Shown here: piece by piece, positions 54,120 to 62,700 of the stretch
Layout: every line of letters begins with the position of its first letter
Position numbering within the stretch: the first letter of the stretch is position 1
Source of the DNA: JBICIG01 sp043101605
GTDB lineage: Bacteria > Planctomycetota > Phycisphaerae > Phycisphaerales > UBA1924
NCBI GenBank assembly: GCA_043101605.1
Contig: JBICIG010000011.1
Location: 1-64,000 of the forward strand
Reading direction: 5' to 3'
Length of the DNA stretch: 64,000 bases
Made by a program: the position numbers and the translations under genes
The notes under the pieces: generated by a model
The model's input: only the letters and a program-made list of their open reading frames with translations
Told to the model about the DNA's origin: nothing
Databases searched by the model: none

Positions 54120-55040
54120 ATGACAGGAGTTTCCCGCTTGATCCGGCCCGCCCTCAGCAGCGTCGCGTTCCCCGAATGGACCCTCGATCGCGTCGCGGAG
54201 TTCGCCAAGCGTGCGAACTACGACGCGGTGGAGTTGCGGACCTTCGGGTTCGGCTCGACGGATCTTGCGTGCGATCCGCTGCTGTCGGACCCGATCAAGA
54301 CGGCCCAGTGCTTCCAGGAAGCGGGGGTCGGGATTCTTTCGCTGGCGACCTCGCTCTCGTTCGACAAGCCGGTGTTCCCGCCGATCGTCGGGCTGGCGTT
54401 GGGCGACTACGACGGGCCGGTGCGTCAGTGTCGGCGGATCATCGAAGTTGCGCGCGCGATGGATTGCCCGTTCGTGCGGGTGTTCGGTTTCGAGCTGCAG
54501 GCGGCCGAGAGCCGAAGGGGCGGGATCAAGCGGGTCGCCAAGCGGCTGCAGCGTGCGGTGGACGCGTGCCGGAACACGGGCGTGCGTGTGGTGATCGAGA
54601 ATGGCGGGTCGTTCTGCAGGGCGGCGGAGTTGGCCGAGCTGATCGAGAAGGCGGACATGAACAACCTGCTCGGCGCGTGCTACTCGGTGCCGGTGGGTGT
54701 TGCGGCTGGCGATGATGTCGGCGAGGCGGCGCGGCTGTTGGGCGACAAACTGCTGATGGCGAAGGTGAGCGAGCGGAACGAAGCCGGTCGCACGGTGGCG
54801 CTCGGGAAGGGGACGCCCGATTCGCGGGCGGCGATCGCGGCGCTGGCGTCGGCGGGGTTCGAGGGGTGCGTGATCGTCGATCACAACCGGCTGTGGGATC
54901 GCGGCGCGCCGCTGCCGATTGCCGAGCTCGAGGCCGCGCCGGAGTTCGTCTTCAAGGCGGGGCTGTCGGAGAGTCATCGGAGCGCCGGCGGGGCGCGTTC
55001 GAACGGGCGTGCGGACGCGTTCGTTGCGGCCGGTCGGTGA
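54120..55040 (+). CDS. sugar phosphate isomerase/epimerase (xylose-isomerase-like TIM barrel)
   Basis: 306-aa AP-endonuclease-2/xylose-isomerase-like TIM barrel: LSSVAFPEWTLDRVAEFAKRANYDAVELR, ILSLATSLSF, RRIIEVARAMDCPFVRVFGF, GVRVVIENGGSF and a later strand LLMAKVSERNEAGR. The metal ligands Glu, His and Asp of typical members are only partly evident (Glu in IENGG), so activity is uncertain. The promoter position supports ATG 54120. The C-terminal 30 residues look disordered. It ends 20 bases before queG and is probably cotranscribed with it. Confidence 0.85.
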   Translation: MTGVSRLIRPALSSVAFPEWTLDRVAEFAKRANYDAVELRTFGFGSTDLACDPLLSDPIKTAQCFQEAGVGILSLATSLSFDKPVFPPIVGLALGDYDGPVRQCRRIIEVARAMDCPFVRVFGFELQAAESRRGGIKRVAKRLQRAVDACRNTGVRVVIENGGSFCRAAELAELIEKADMNNLLGACYSVPVGVAAGDDVGEAARLLGDKLLMAKVSERNEAGRTVALGKGTPDSRAAIAALASAGFEGCVIVDHNRLWDRGAPLPIAELEAAPEFVFKAGLSESHRSAGGARSNGRADAFVAAGR

Positions 55041-55060
55041 GTCCCGCAAGGGGTTGGCCC

Positions 55061-56158
55061 GTGAGCCGAGCCCTCACTTCAGAGCGGATCGTTGAGTTGG
55101 CCCGGGAGCGTGGGTTTGCGCTCGCGGGGGTGTCGCCGCTGTCGGTGAGCGAGCGGGCGGCGGAGTTCCGCGCGTGGCTGGAGGCGGGCAAGCACGGGAC
55201 GATGGCGTACCTTGCCGAGAACGAGTCGATCCGGCTCGAGCCGGCGCGGCTGCTTGATGGCGCGCGGTCGGTCATCATGGTCGCCGATCAGTACGCGGAT
55301 CGGCAGGATGCGACGGACGGGGCGATCGAGCCGGGGCGCGGTCGGATCGCGCGGTACGCGCGCGGGCGTGATTATCACAAGGTCATCAAGAAGCGGCTGC
55401 ATGAGCTGTGCGACGCGTTGCGTGCGCACGAGCCGGGTGCGGGGTTCCGGGCGTTTACCGATACCGCGCCGGTGTTCGAGCGGGAGTTGGCGCTCAAGGC
55501 GGGGCTCGGGTGGATCGGGAAGCACACGCTGCTGATCCATCCGGAGCGGGGGAGTTATCTGCTGCTCGGCGGGGTGATGACGACGCTGGAGTTGGAGCCG
55601 CCGAGGGGGCAGCGGGTCGAGCCGGATCATTGCGGGAGTTGCACGCGGTGCATCGATGCGTGCCCGACGGGGTGCATCTCGGCGTATTCGGTGGATGCGA
55701 GCCGGTGCATCAGTTACCTGACGATCGAGCGGCGGCGGGCGATTCCGGCAGAGCGGCACGCGGGGATCGGGGACTGGGTGTTCGGGTGCGATGTGTGCCA
55801 GGAGGTGTGCCCGCACAACTCGCCGCGGAGCGATGCGTGGGCGCGGGAGCACGAGTCGGGGATCAACGCGGCGTATGCGCCGGTGCGGGATTCGTTTGAT
55901 CTGCTGGCGGTGCTCGGGTGGGGGGAGGATGATCGGCGCGAGGCGTTCACGGCGTCGGCGATGAAGCGGGCGACGCTGGCGATGATGAAGCGGAACGCGC
56001 TCGTCGTGCTGGGGAATCAGGTGCGGGCGGGGATGTTCCACGAGCAACAGGCGCGGGAGTTGCGGGCGCGGATCGGGGAGATCGCGCGGGACGCCGGGGA
56101 GGATGAGATGGTGCGTGAGACCGCGGGGGTGGTGTTGCGGGAGATCTGGGGAGGTTGA
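55061..56158 (+). CDS. queG: epoxyqueuosine reductase
   Basis: QueG, 365 aa, makes queuosine from epoxyqueuosine in tRNA using cobalamin and two [4Fe-4S] clusters. Markers: YARGRDYHKVIKKRL, the catalytic/cobalamin region TDTAPVFERELALKAGLGWIGKHT, ferredoxin-like cluster CGSCTRCIDACPTGCI, and second cluster FGCDVCQEVCPHN. The GTG start at 55061 is preceded by AAGGGG and gives MSRALTSERIVELARERGF, a normal N-terminus. The C-terminal helical tail (MKRATLAMMKRNALVVLGN) carries the HEAT-like end found in the family. Confidence 0.95.
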   Translation: MSRALTSERIVELARERGFALAGVSPLSVSERAAEFRAWLEAGKHGTMAYLAENESIRLEPARLLDGARSVIMVADQYADRQDATDGAIEPGRGRIARYARGRDYHKVIKKRLHELCDALRAHEPGAGFRAFTDTAPVFERELALKAGLGWIGKHTLLIHPERGSYLLLGGVMTTLELEPPRGQRVEPDHCGSCTRCIDACPTGCISAYSVDASRCISYLTIERRRAIPAERHAGIGDWVFGCDVCQEVCPHNSPRSDAWAREHESGINAAYAPVRDSFDLLAVLGWGEDDRREAFTASAMKRATLAMMKRNALVVLGNQVRAGMFHEQQARELRARIGEIARDAGEDEMVRETAGVVLREIWGG

Positions 56159-56200
56159 AGGGTGGGGAGAACACGGGCGGGACGCCAGTGCCACGAGGTT

Positions 56201-56236
56201 GGGTAGGGCACGGCTTGCGAGCAAGCCGTGGCACCC
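56201..56236. repeat. near-perfect palindromic repeat, possible bidirectional terminator
   Basis: CACGGCTTGC (56209-56218), GA loop, GCAAGCCGTG (56221-56230), extended by GGG / CCC. It lies between the convergent queG and membrane-protein genes. A degenerate relative is at 58346-58373. Confidence 0.7.
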
Positions 56237-56255
56237 GATGTTGTTGGGCGCGCGG

Positions 56256-57575
56256 TTAGTTGGCGGGGTCTGGTTCGGCGCGGCGGAGTTTGGGGATGGG
56301 GCCGCCGGGGAGGAGGAGGCGGGAGGCGAGGACGATCGCCATGCCCGGGAGGAGGTAGACCTCCTCGAACTCGATGAAACCGAGCCAGAAGAACGGGGCG
56401 GCGAGTGCGCACGCGGCGAGCCAGGTGAAGGCTTTGCGGCGGGTCGGGCCGGCGTGGCCGTCGGCGGTGGGGATCATGCAGAGGTAGACATAGGCGGGGA
56501 AGAGGAGGCCGTAGGCGCTGAGGAAGAGGCGGTAGCCGAGTTCGCTCTTGTCGCCGAGGAAGTCCGGCGTGCTGGCGATGATGCCGACTCCGATTCCGCC
56601 AAAGCAAACGAGGAGGGCGTGGGCTGGGTGGCTCAGCGCTCGGACGAGTGAGTGGAAGTGCAGGATGACGGTGACGAGCGTTTGGATGCCGATGTAGAGC
56701 AACAAGGCCCCGCCGAGCTCTGATGACGGTGAACCCGGTGCGCCAAGCAGACCGTCGTTCCACCACATCCTGCCCAACATCGGCATGTAGACGACCGTGA
56801 AGATGATGGCGATCGGGAAGATTCCCAGGAATCCCAGCGTGAAGGCGGTGCGGCCCGACGCTCGATTCGTCCAGCGTCGGGCGCGGAGGAATGTCGCGTC
56901 GAGGTATGGGCACAAGAGAAAGCCGAACGCGACAGGGAACGCGAGGAAGATCAGGTCGATGCGTTGGGCGTCGGTCAGGTCAAACGAGCGGGAGTCGACG
57001 CTCGCCAGGTCGCTGCGTCCCGCGAAGACGAACAGGAGAACGGGCGTGAGGATCAGAGCGACCACCACACAGACGAGGAGTTGTTTGTCACGCTGCCCTC
57101 GCTTGCGGTAGAGCAGGAACCCCGCTGCGGCGAGCGTGAGAGTGATGATGGCGACCCAGTGCCCTGCGTATTTGAAGAAAGTCGTTTCCGAGAAGCCCGA
57201 GTACTCGACGCCGCCGAGCTTGGCGTCCCACAGCCACACGAGAAAGAAGTAGTGGAACGCGATCGTGATCGCGGAGAACAGCGCGACCATCGGGCGGTGG
57301 GCGAGCGCGATGTCGCGGCTTTGTTTGCGCGTCAGGACCCAGCCCATCGCGGCGGCGCCGAGGCAGTTGGGGATTGCGAAGACGACAAAGCCCCAGAGGC
57401 CGAAGTCGCGGACGAGGAGGATCGGGAGGAACATCCCGATGCACCAGGTCCATGAGCAGGCGAGGTAGGCGGCCCAGCCGAGGGTGCGGAAAGGGCCGAC
57501 GCGGCGATGGGTGCGGAGTCCGGGGGTGGGGCCGGGTCGTGGATCGGATTGGGATGGGGCGGCGGCGTCAGCCAC
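56256..57575 (-). CDS. polytopic membrane protein of unknown family
   Basis: Unrecognised protein of 439 aa with about 12 hydrophobic segments, e.g. WAAYLACSWTWCIGMFLPILLV, GFVVFAIPNCLGAAAMGWVL, IFLAFPVAFGFLLCPYLDATFL and PAHALLVCFGGIGVGIIAS. It is transporter-like in appearance; sodium:solute-symporter-fold proteins have a similar VFAIPNCLGAA stretch, but this is not proof. The GTG at 57575, which overlaps the stop of the upstream gene by 8 bases, is preferred to the TTG at 57638, which would overlap it by 71 bases. Confidence 0.75.
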   Translation of the reverse strand: MADAAAPSQSDPRPGPTPGLRTHRRVGPFRTLGWAAYLACSWTWCIGMFLPILLVRDFGLWGFVVFAIPNCLGAAAMGWVLTRKQSRDIALAHRPMVALFSAITIAFHYFFLVWLWDAKLGGVEYSGFSETTFFKYAGHWVAIITLTLAAAGFLLYRKRGQRDKQLLVCVVVALILTPVLLFVFAGRSDLASVDSRSFDLTDAQRIDLIFLAFPVAFGFLLCPYLDATFLRARRWTNRASGRTAFTLGFLGIFPIAIIFTVVYMPMLGRMWWNDGLLGAPGSPSSELGGALLLYIGIQTLVTVILHFHSLVRALSHPAHALLVCFGGIGVGIIASTPDFLGDKSELGYRLFLSAYGLLFPAYVYLCMIPTADGHAGPTRRKAFTWLAACALAAPFFWLGFIEFEEVYLLPGMAIVLASRLLLPGGPIPKLRRAEPDPAN

Positions 57576-58299
57576 CGGCGCGGTCTCGCTCGGTGGGGGT
57601 TGTGTCGTCGGGGTCGGGGCGGAGTGCGGCGTCGTCAAGGGAGCCGTAGTCGGTGCGCTGTTTGATGTTCCAGCGGCCCTTCTTCATCTGGTGCTGCTTG
57701 GGGGTGACATGGAACTCGACGAGGACGCGGCCGACGCGTTTCTCGCGGACCTTGGGGAGTGCGTCGGCGCGTGGGAGCTGCTGGACGACATTCATTTTGA
57801 TCTTGTAGTTGAACTCGCCGCCCTTGGCGATGAGGGGCTCGATGGGCTCATCGGGGAGGATGCGGTACATGGCGGGGCCGAAGCATGGTCGGAGGAAGCG
57901 GTACTCGAGGCGTCGGCAGACGACGGTGTACTCGCCGCCGGCGGCGCCGAAGACATACATGCCGCCGGCGATCTCGGCGTTGCCGAGGAGTGCGGCGCCG
58001 GCCATGGCGTTGTACCAGTTGCGGTTGAACTTCTTGAAGGGGAGGACGGCGGTGAAGGTCTCGTTGTCGACCTTCTTCATGCGGATGCCGCTGCGGAAGG
58101 CGTAGGGGAGGTAGAAGAGCGCGGAAACGCGGTGCCAGAAGTTGTTCTTGGTGCTCAGGCGGCTGACGAAGGCCTCGAGGCGGTCGTAGAGGGTGCGCCG
58201 GGCGGGGGTGGCGGAGTCTGGGGTGTCGTCGTGGTCCTCGCGCGGCGCGGGGGGGTCGGTGCGGTGGGGCTTGGGATCGGCGACGGGTGGTGCGGCCAT
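57568..58299 (-). CDS. DUF4442 (hot-dog-fold) protein
   Basis: 243-aa protein of the DUF4442 thioesterase-like superfamily. After a Pro/Asp-rich N-terminal 35 residues it reads RLSTKNNFWHRVSALFYLPYAFRSGIRMKK, KKFNRNWYNAMAGAALLGNAEIAGGMYVF (the central helix) and VRVLVEFHVTPKQHQ-like C-terminal strands. The family is thought to act on acyl thioesters, but no activity is assigned here. ATG 58299 has no good ribosome-binding site; one 21 codons upstream (58362) is the alternative. It precedes the membrane protein gene with an overlap. Confidence 0.85.
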   Translation of the reverse strand: MAAPPVADPKPHRTDPPAPREDHDDTPDSATPARRTLYDRLEAFVSRLSTKNNFWHRVSALFYLPYAFRSGIRMKKVDNETFTAVLPFKKFNRNWYNAMAGAALLGNAEIAGGMYVFGAAGGEYTVVCRRLEYRFLRPCFGPAMYRILPDEPIEPLIAKGGEFNYKIKMNVVQQLPRADALPKVREKRVGRVLVEFHVTPKQHQMKKGRWNIKQRTDYGSLDDAALRPDPDDTTPTERDRAGG

Positions 58300-58345
58300 G
58301 TCGTGGGGATGATAGGGGAGGGGGGCAGGGGAGTCGTCGGAGCGG

Positions 58346-58373
58346 GGCGTGCCTTCGGTCAAGCCGTAGCACC
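58346..58373. repeat. degenerate palindromic repeat
   Basis: Read on the minus strand it starts GGTGCTACGGCTTG, matching the minus-strand start GGTGCCACGGCTTG of the element at 56201-56236 in 13 of 14 bases. The second arm has decayed. It lies between the MBL-fold and DUF4442 genes. Confidence 0.5.
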
Positions 58374-58434
58374 TGGGTTTGAGTGCGGGTTGCGCTCGGA
58401 GTTGCCGGGGCGCGGGGGATGCGGGATGTATGCG

Positions 58435-59478
58435 TCAGGCTTCGGGGAGATCGAACCAGCCCTTGTCGGTGCGGGTGACGCGGCGGAGGGGGTTGGCGGG
58501 TTCGTGGTCGAGGAAGAGGAGCCAGTCGTGGGAGGCGGCGGCCTCGAGGAGCCAGTGCTTGGAGATCATGGAGGTGTAGGGCTCGACATCGTACGCGAGG
58601 CTGTAGGCCATCCCGACATGGGCGGCGCTGGGGAGGACATCGGGGGTGAAGACGATGCGGCGGGCTTGCTCGTCGAGGAAGGTGACGGCCTGCTGGCCCC
58701 AGGTGTGACCGGGGACGAGGAAGACGCGGATGCCGGGGGCGATCTCGGTCATGCGGTAGTGGATGGGCGTCTTGGGGAGTTCGTCGCGGTGGGGGGTGAT
58801 GCCGAGCGGGAAGGGTCGCGGGGAGTCGGCGAGGGCGAGGCGTGGGGAGCCGTCGGGCAGGGGGAGTTGGAGCGGGAGGAGATGGTCGGGGTAGTAGGTG
58901 CGGGTCATCACCGAGTCGTTGGCGAGGGCGTCGTTCCATTCGCGCTGCTGGACATGGACGCGGGCGTTGGGGAAGGTGAGCTTGACTTCGGGAGAGTCGC
59001 CCGAGGCGTGGTGCTTGTCGGGGGCGGTCCAGTCGGGGGACTCGCCGGTGCGCACGCGGCGGGTGAGTCCTCCGGCGTGGTCGAAGTGGAGGTGGCTGAC
59101 GATGACGGCGTCGATGTCGGCGGGGTGATGGCCGGCGTCGGTGAGTGCGGATTCGACGGTGGTGCCGTCGAGCCCGAAGATGGACGCCATCTTGGCGTCG
59201 AGCTTGTCGCCGGTGCCGGTTTCGATGATGAGCTTGCGGGGGTGATCGTCGGCGGGCGAGAGGGCTTCGAGGAGGAGGCAGTTGTGGTGGAGTTCGAGTC
59301 GGTTCTGTTCGTCGGGCTGGCGGGTGCGTGACCAGACGACCTTGGGGATGAGCCCGAACATGCCGCCGGCGTCGAGGAGGAGGCGGCCGGCGCGGAGGTG
59401 GGTGACGCGGTACCGTGGATCGCTCGGGAAGGGATCGGGGAGGGTGCGCTCGGCGGTGGTGCTGGTCTGGCTGTTCAT
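58435..59478 (-). CDS. metallo-beta-lactamase-fold hydrolase
   Basis: MBL-fold protein, 347 aa. The zinc motif HLHFDHAGG is intact (H-x-H-x-D-H), with further ligands suggested by PGHTWGQQAV and a distal DHEPANP. Length and LDAGGMFGLIPKVVWS near residue 35 resemble the lactonase/quorum-quenching-like subgroup of planctomycetes, though the substrate is unproven. ATG 59478 is only 22 bases from the divergent GNAT start, so the two probably share a short promoter region. Confidence 0.9.
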   Translation of the reverse strand: MNSQTSTTAERTLPDPFPSDPRYRVTHLRAGRLLLDAGGMFGLIPKVVWSRTRQPDEQNRLELHHNCLLLEALSPADDHPRKLIIETGTGDKLDAKMASIFGLDGTTVESALTDAGHHPADIDAVIVSHLHFDHAGGLTRRVRTGESPDWTAPDKHHASGDSPEVKLTFPNARVHVQQREWNDALANDSVMTRTYYPDHLLPLQLPLPDGSPRLALADSPRPFPLGITPHRDELPKTPIHYRMTEIAPGIRVFLVPGHTWGQQAVTFLDEQARRIVFTPDVLPSAAHVGMAYSLAYDVEPYTSMISKHWLLEAAASHDWLLFLDHEPANPLRRVTRTDKGWFDLPEA

Positions 59479-59500
59479 GCTGCGATGGTAGGAGATTCTG

Positions 59501-60379
59501 ATGCTGGAGCCGGTGGAGGTGGCGCGTCGGGAGGAGCATCGGCAGGCGGTGTCGGTGTCGGAGATCGCGGGGGACTGGGAGCCGTTCGCGGGAGGGCGGA
59601 TGAGCTTCGGCGGGGTTGACAGTTGGGCGAACCAGGCGAGCGGGTGCGGGCTCGACGGGCCGGTGAGCGAAGCGGAGCTCGATCGGCTGGTGGCGTTCTA
59701 TGACGAGCGCGGCGTGGGGGGGGAGGTGGAGGTGGCTCCCTACGCGCACGAGAGTCTGGTGCAAGGGTTGAATGCGCGCGGGTTTGCGATCAAGCACTTT
59801 GAGACGGTGCTCGCCGCCGTGGGCGGTTCGTTGGCGCGCGGCGTGGAGGGCGAGCGGGGCCGATCGGCGATGGAGCGGCAGACGCACGGGATGCCCGAGG
59901 GGGTGGAGATTCGGCGGGTCGAGCCGGGGGATGAGGAGTTTGACCGGGCGTTTGCGCGGTTCGGGATGGGGCAGTTTGTGCCGGGCGGGGTGGAGGCGGT
60001 GAGCGAGGGGCAGGTTGAGGTGTCGATGCGGGCGCATCGGCATCCGCGGAATGTGAGCTTCGTGGCGTTGGATGCGGCGAGCGGGAGGAGTGATGCCGAG
60101 CGGATCGTGGGGGTGGCGGGGGTGGAGGTGGCGATGGGGGCGGTCGCGCCGCACGGGCCGGTGGCGTGTCTGTACGGGACGGGCGTGGCCGAGGGGTTTC
60201 GGCGGCGGGGGATTCAGCAGGCACTGATCGCGGCGCGGCTGGATGTGTGCGCGGCGATGGGGTGCCCGGTGGTGTGCATCCACACGAAGCCGGGGATTCC
60301 GACGGAGCGGAACGCGATGCGGTTGGGGTTTTCGGTGATGTACACGAAGGTGGTGGTGGGGCGGGGGGAGCAGGGCTAG
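59501..60379 (+). CDS. GNAT-family N-acetyltransferase
   Basis: 292-aa protein whose C-terminal half is a GNAT fold: FVALDAASGRSDAERIVGVAGVE, then the acetyl-CoA loop GTGVAEGFRRRGIQQALIAARL (R-R-x-G-x-Q type), and NAMRLGFSVMYTKVVV as the last strand pair. The N-terminal 140 residues look like a second, degenerate GNAT repeat (RLVAFYDERGVGGEVEVAPYAHESLV, ARGFAIKHFETVL), as in two-domain acetyltransferases. Substrate unknown. It is divergent from the MBL gene and followed by a low-GC gene. Confidence 0.88.
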   Translation: MLEPVEVARREEHRQAVSVSEIAGDWEPFAGGRMSFGGVDSWANQASGCGLDGPVSEAELDRLVAFYDERGVGGEVEVAPYAHESLVQGLNARGFAIKHFETVLAAVGGSLARGVEGERGRSAMERQTHGMPEGVEIRRVEPGDEEFDRAFARFGMGQFVPGGVEAVSEGQVEVSMRAHRHPRNVSFVALDAASGRSDAERIVGVAGVEVAMGAVAPHGPVACLYGTGVAEGFRRRGIQQALIAARLDVCAAMGCPVVCIHTKPGIPTERNAMRLGFSVMYTKVVVGRGEQG

Positions 60380-60431
60380 GAGAGCTGTTTCGGGAAGTGC
60401 CATCCGGCAGGTGTGGAAAGCGACTACGGCG

Positions 60432-61232
60432 ATGAATGAAGCGGTCATTGCGCAGATCATCGACATGTACGAGAGTTGCTACTCGGCAGCCGTGCAAGTG
60501 GTGATCAAACGGCAGTACTGGCGGCAATTTGAGCAGATCTGCGAGGCGAGCCCGGTGCGTCGAGAAGCCTCGGAGTTCTTCTACTTTTGTCGGTTTTGCT
60601 ACTACGAGAGTCAAGCTGTGGCGCTTCGCAACCTATGCGGTAGATCAGAAGATGCAGAGAAGGATCACAATCTCACTTCATTGCTGACGCTCGTGATCAA
60701 GAATCGACGCGAGTTCACATACGAGTGGTTCGAGGAGCAGATTGCGAGATTTGAGTCCTCCAAGGCTGATCGTATTGCCAGCGAGCGCTGGAAAGACCTG
60801 TGTCAGGAAGAGTGCGATTCGTTACCTGAACGGGTACCCGCTGCGGACCGGCAAGTCATGCACACCATGCTCGATCCGGTTCGCAAATATGTCTCATTGC
60901 GAATCGCGCATTTTCGCCCGAGCGCGGAAGCGGACCCGCCGCCAATGAGTCAACTGGATCAACTCATTGACAAAGTCACCTTCCTTGTTGAGAAGTACGG
61001 CGCGTTTCTTCTTCAAGAAGGCCGGGATATCAGGGTCATCTACCAGCAGTTCGATTGGCGGATCGCGTTTGAGTATCCATGGATCCTAAGTGATAAAAGG
61101 CACTCTGGACTCTGCATGCCCATCTGGCCGAGCGATCCACGAAGATGGCGTTGGCGTCCATTTTACTGGCGAAGTCTCGAACGCGCAGCGAGAGAGAACG
61201 GAGGCGAAGGGTACGGGTGGGAGTGGTTGTGA
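60432..61232 (+). CDS. HEPN/AbiU2-like protein (tentative)
   Basis: 266-aa all-helical protein, not confidently assigned. RREASEFFYFCRFCYYESQAVALRNL and DPVRKYVSLRIAHFRP resemble the layout of AbiU2-type HEPN proteins, where a helix of Y-x-x-x-A-x-x-L-R type is followed by an R-x-AH motif; the RIAH here could be the ribonuclease-like Arg/His pair. The C-terminus is Trp/Arg-rich. The composition is much lower in GC than neighbours (about 52% in 60601-60660) and codons are unbiased, so it was probably acquired. ATG 60432 is used; GTG 60411 is also possible. Stop is 2 bases from the convergent E2 stop. Confidence 0.6.
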   Translation: MNEAVIAQIIDMYESCYSAAVQVVIKRQYWRQFEQICEASPVRREASEFFYFCRFCYYESQAVALRNLCGRSEDAEKDHNLTSLLTLVIKNRREFTYEWFEEQIARFESSKADRIASERWKDLCQEECDSLPERVPAADRQVMHTMLDPVRKYVSLRIAHFRPSAEADPPPMSQLDQLIDKVTFLVEKYGAFLLQEGRDIRVIYQQFDWRIAFEYPWILSDKRHSGLCMPIWPSDPRRWRWRPFYWRSLERAARENGGEGYGWEWL

Positions 61233-61234
61233 AC

Positions 61235-62632
61235 TCACCGCGCCGGCGTCAGCAGGCCGCTTGGGTTCTCCAGCAGTCTCACGATCTCGGCCAGGGCGAG
61301 GGCGGCGGTGGCGCCGTCTACGACTCGGTGGTCGCAGGCGAGGCTGAGCGGCATGAGTTTGCCGACCTTGAACCAGCCGTTCTTGACGACCATGCCTTCG
61401 GTGGTGCGGCCGACGGCGAGGATGCCGACTTCGGGGTAGTTGATGACTGGGGTGGCGAAGCGGCCGGCGTAGGAGCCGACATTGCTGATGGTGAAGGTCG
61501 AGCCGCTGAGCATGTCGCGCGGCGCGGTGCGGTTGCGCGCGGCGGTCGCGACATGGGCGACATGGCGTGAGAGTTCGAGGACGCCGAGGCGGTCGGCGTC
61601 GCGGATGACGGGGACCATGAGCCCGTTGTCGGTGTCGGTGGCGATGCCGAGATGGACCGAGCGGTGCTGGATGATCTCGGAGTTTGCGTCGTCGGTGGTG
61701 GCGTTGAGGGCGCCGAACTGACCGGTGAGGACGCGGGCGACGGCCGAGCAGACGAAGGGGAGGAATGAGACCTTCTCGCCCGAGGCGGCGGCGATCTGCT
61801 TGCGGAGGGAATCGAGCTCGGTGACATCGGCCTCGTCCATGACGGTGAAGTGGACGGCGTTGTCGACGGACTGGCGGAGGCGCTGGCCGATGATGCGGCG
61901 GACATCGCGGATGGGGATGCGGGCGGTGTCCTGACCCTGGGGGATCTGGGGCTGCTGGGCGGGAGCGGCGGCGCGGGGCGCGGTGGCCGCCGGCCGAGCG
62001 GGCGCGGGTTGGGGGGCGGGGGTCGCCTGGGCGCCGGTGCGGGCGGTGGGGGCGGAGGAGGCGTAGCCGGACTCGGCGGCATCGCGGACATCGCGGTCGA
62101 GGACGCGGCCGCCGATGCCGGAGCCTCGGACGGCGTCGATGTTGACGCCGAGGTCGCGGGCGAGACGGCGGACGGCGGGGGTTGCGAGGGCCTTGCCGGG
62201 CTGAGCGTTGAAGGACTGGCCGCCGACCTGGCCGACGACGGTGCCGGCGTCTTCGCGGGCTTCGTCGGTGTCGCCCGGGATGTCGTCATCGCTGTCGGGG
62301 AGCTTGGCCTGGGCTTTTTCGGCGGGCTTGGGTGCGGTCTTGGTGGCGGTGTTCGCGGCGGGGGTGGAGCCGTCGTCGGCGACATAGGAGACGAAGGGCT
62401 CGCCGACGGGCATGATGTCGCCGTCCTTGCCGTGGACGACGGCGATGGTGCCGGCGCGTGGGCTTGGGATCTCGGTGAGTGCCTTGTCGGTCTGGACCTC
62501 GGCGAGGGTCTGGTTTTCCTCGACGACATCGCCGGGCTTGACGAGCCACTTGATGACCTCGGCTTCCTGGAGGCCTTCGCCGATGTCGGGGAGGAGGAAG
62601 ATGTTGGGATCGGATGAGACTTTGCCGGCCAT
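61235..62632 (-). CDS. 2-oxoacid dehydrogenase E2 component (dihydrolipoamide acyltransferase)
   Basis: 465 aa. An N-terminal lipoyl domain (about 10-85) carries the lipoyl Lys50 in EVQTDKALTEI; an Ala/Pro linker follows; then a peripheral-subunit-binding domain (TPAVRRLARDLGVNIDAVRGSG, about 152-185), another Ala/Pro/Gln linker, and the catalytic acyltransferase domain (about 240-465) with HFTVMDEADVTELDSLR, TFTISNVGSYAG and the active-site ACDHRVVDGA. It belongs to the pyruvate or branched-chain dehydrogenase complex; E1-beta is directly upstream. AGAGGA precedes the ATG. Substrate cannot be told without E1-alpha. Confidence 0.95.
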   Translation of the reverse strand: MAGKVSSDPNIFLLPDIGEGLQEAEVIKWLVKPGDVVEENQTLAEVQTDKALTEIPSPRAGTIAVVHGKDGDIMPVGEPFVSYVADDGSTPAANTATKTAPKPAEKAQAKLPDSDDDIPGDTDEAREDAGTVVGQVGGQSFNAQPGKALATPAVRRLARDLGVNIDAVRGSGIGGRVLDRDVRDAAESGYASSAPTARTGAQATPAPQPAPARPAATAPRAAAPAQQPQIPQGQDTARIPIRDVRRIIGQRLRQSVDNAVHFTVMDEADVTELDSLRKQIAAASGEKVSFLPFVCSAVARVLTGQFGALNATTDDANSEIIQHRSVHLGIATDTDNGLMVPVIRDADRLGVLELSRHVAHVATAARNRTAPRDMLSGSTFTISNVGSYAGRFATPVINYPEVGILAVGRTTEGMVVKNGWFKVGKLMPLSLACDHRVVDGATAALALAEIVRLLENPSGLLTPAR

Positions 62633-62700
62633 TTGAGTCGTCCTCTTGAAACGAGCGCCGAGGTGGGTCGTGTGTCAGGCGGATGGTGAGAGCGGGTGGG

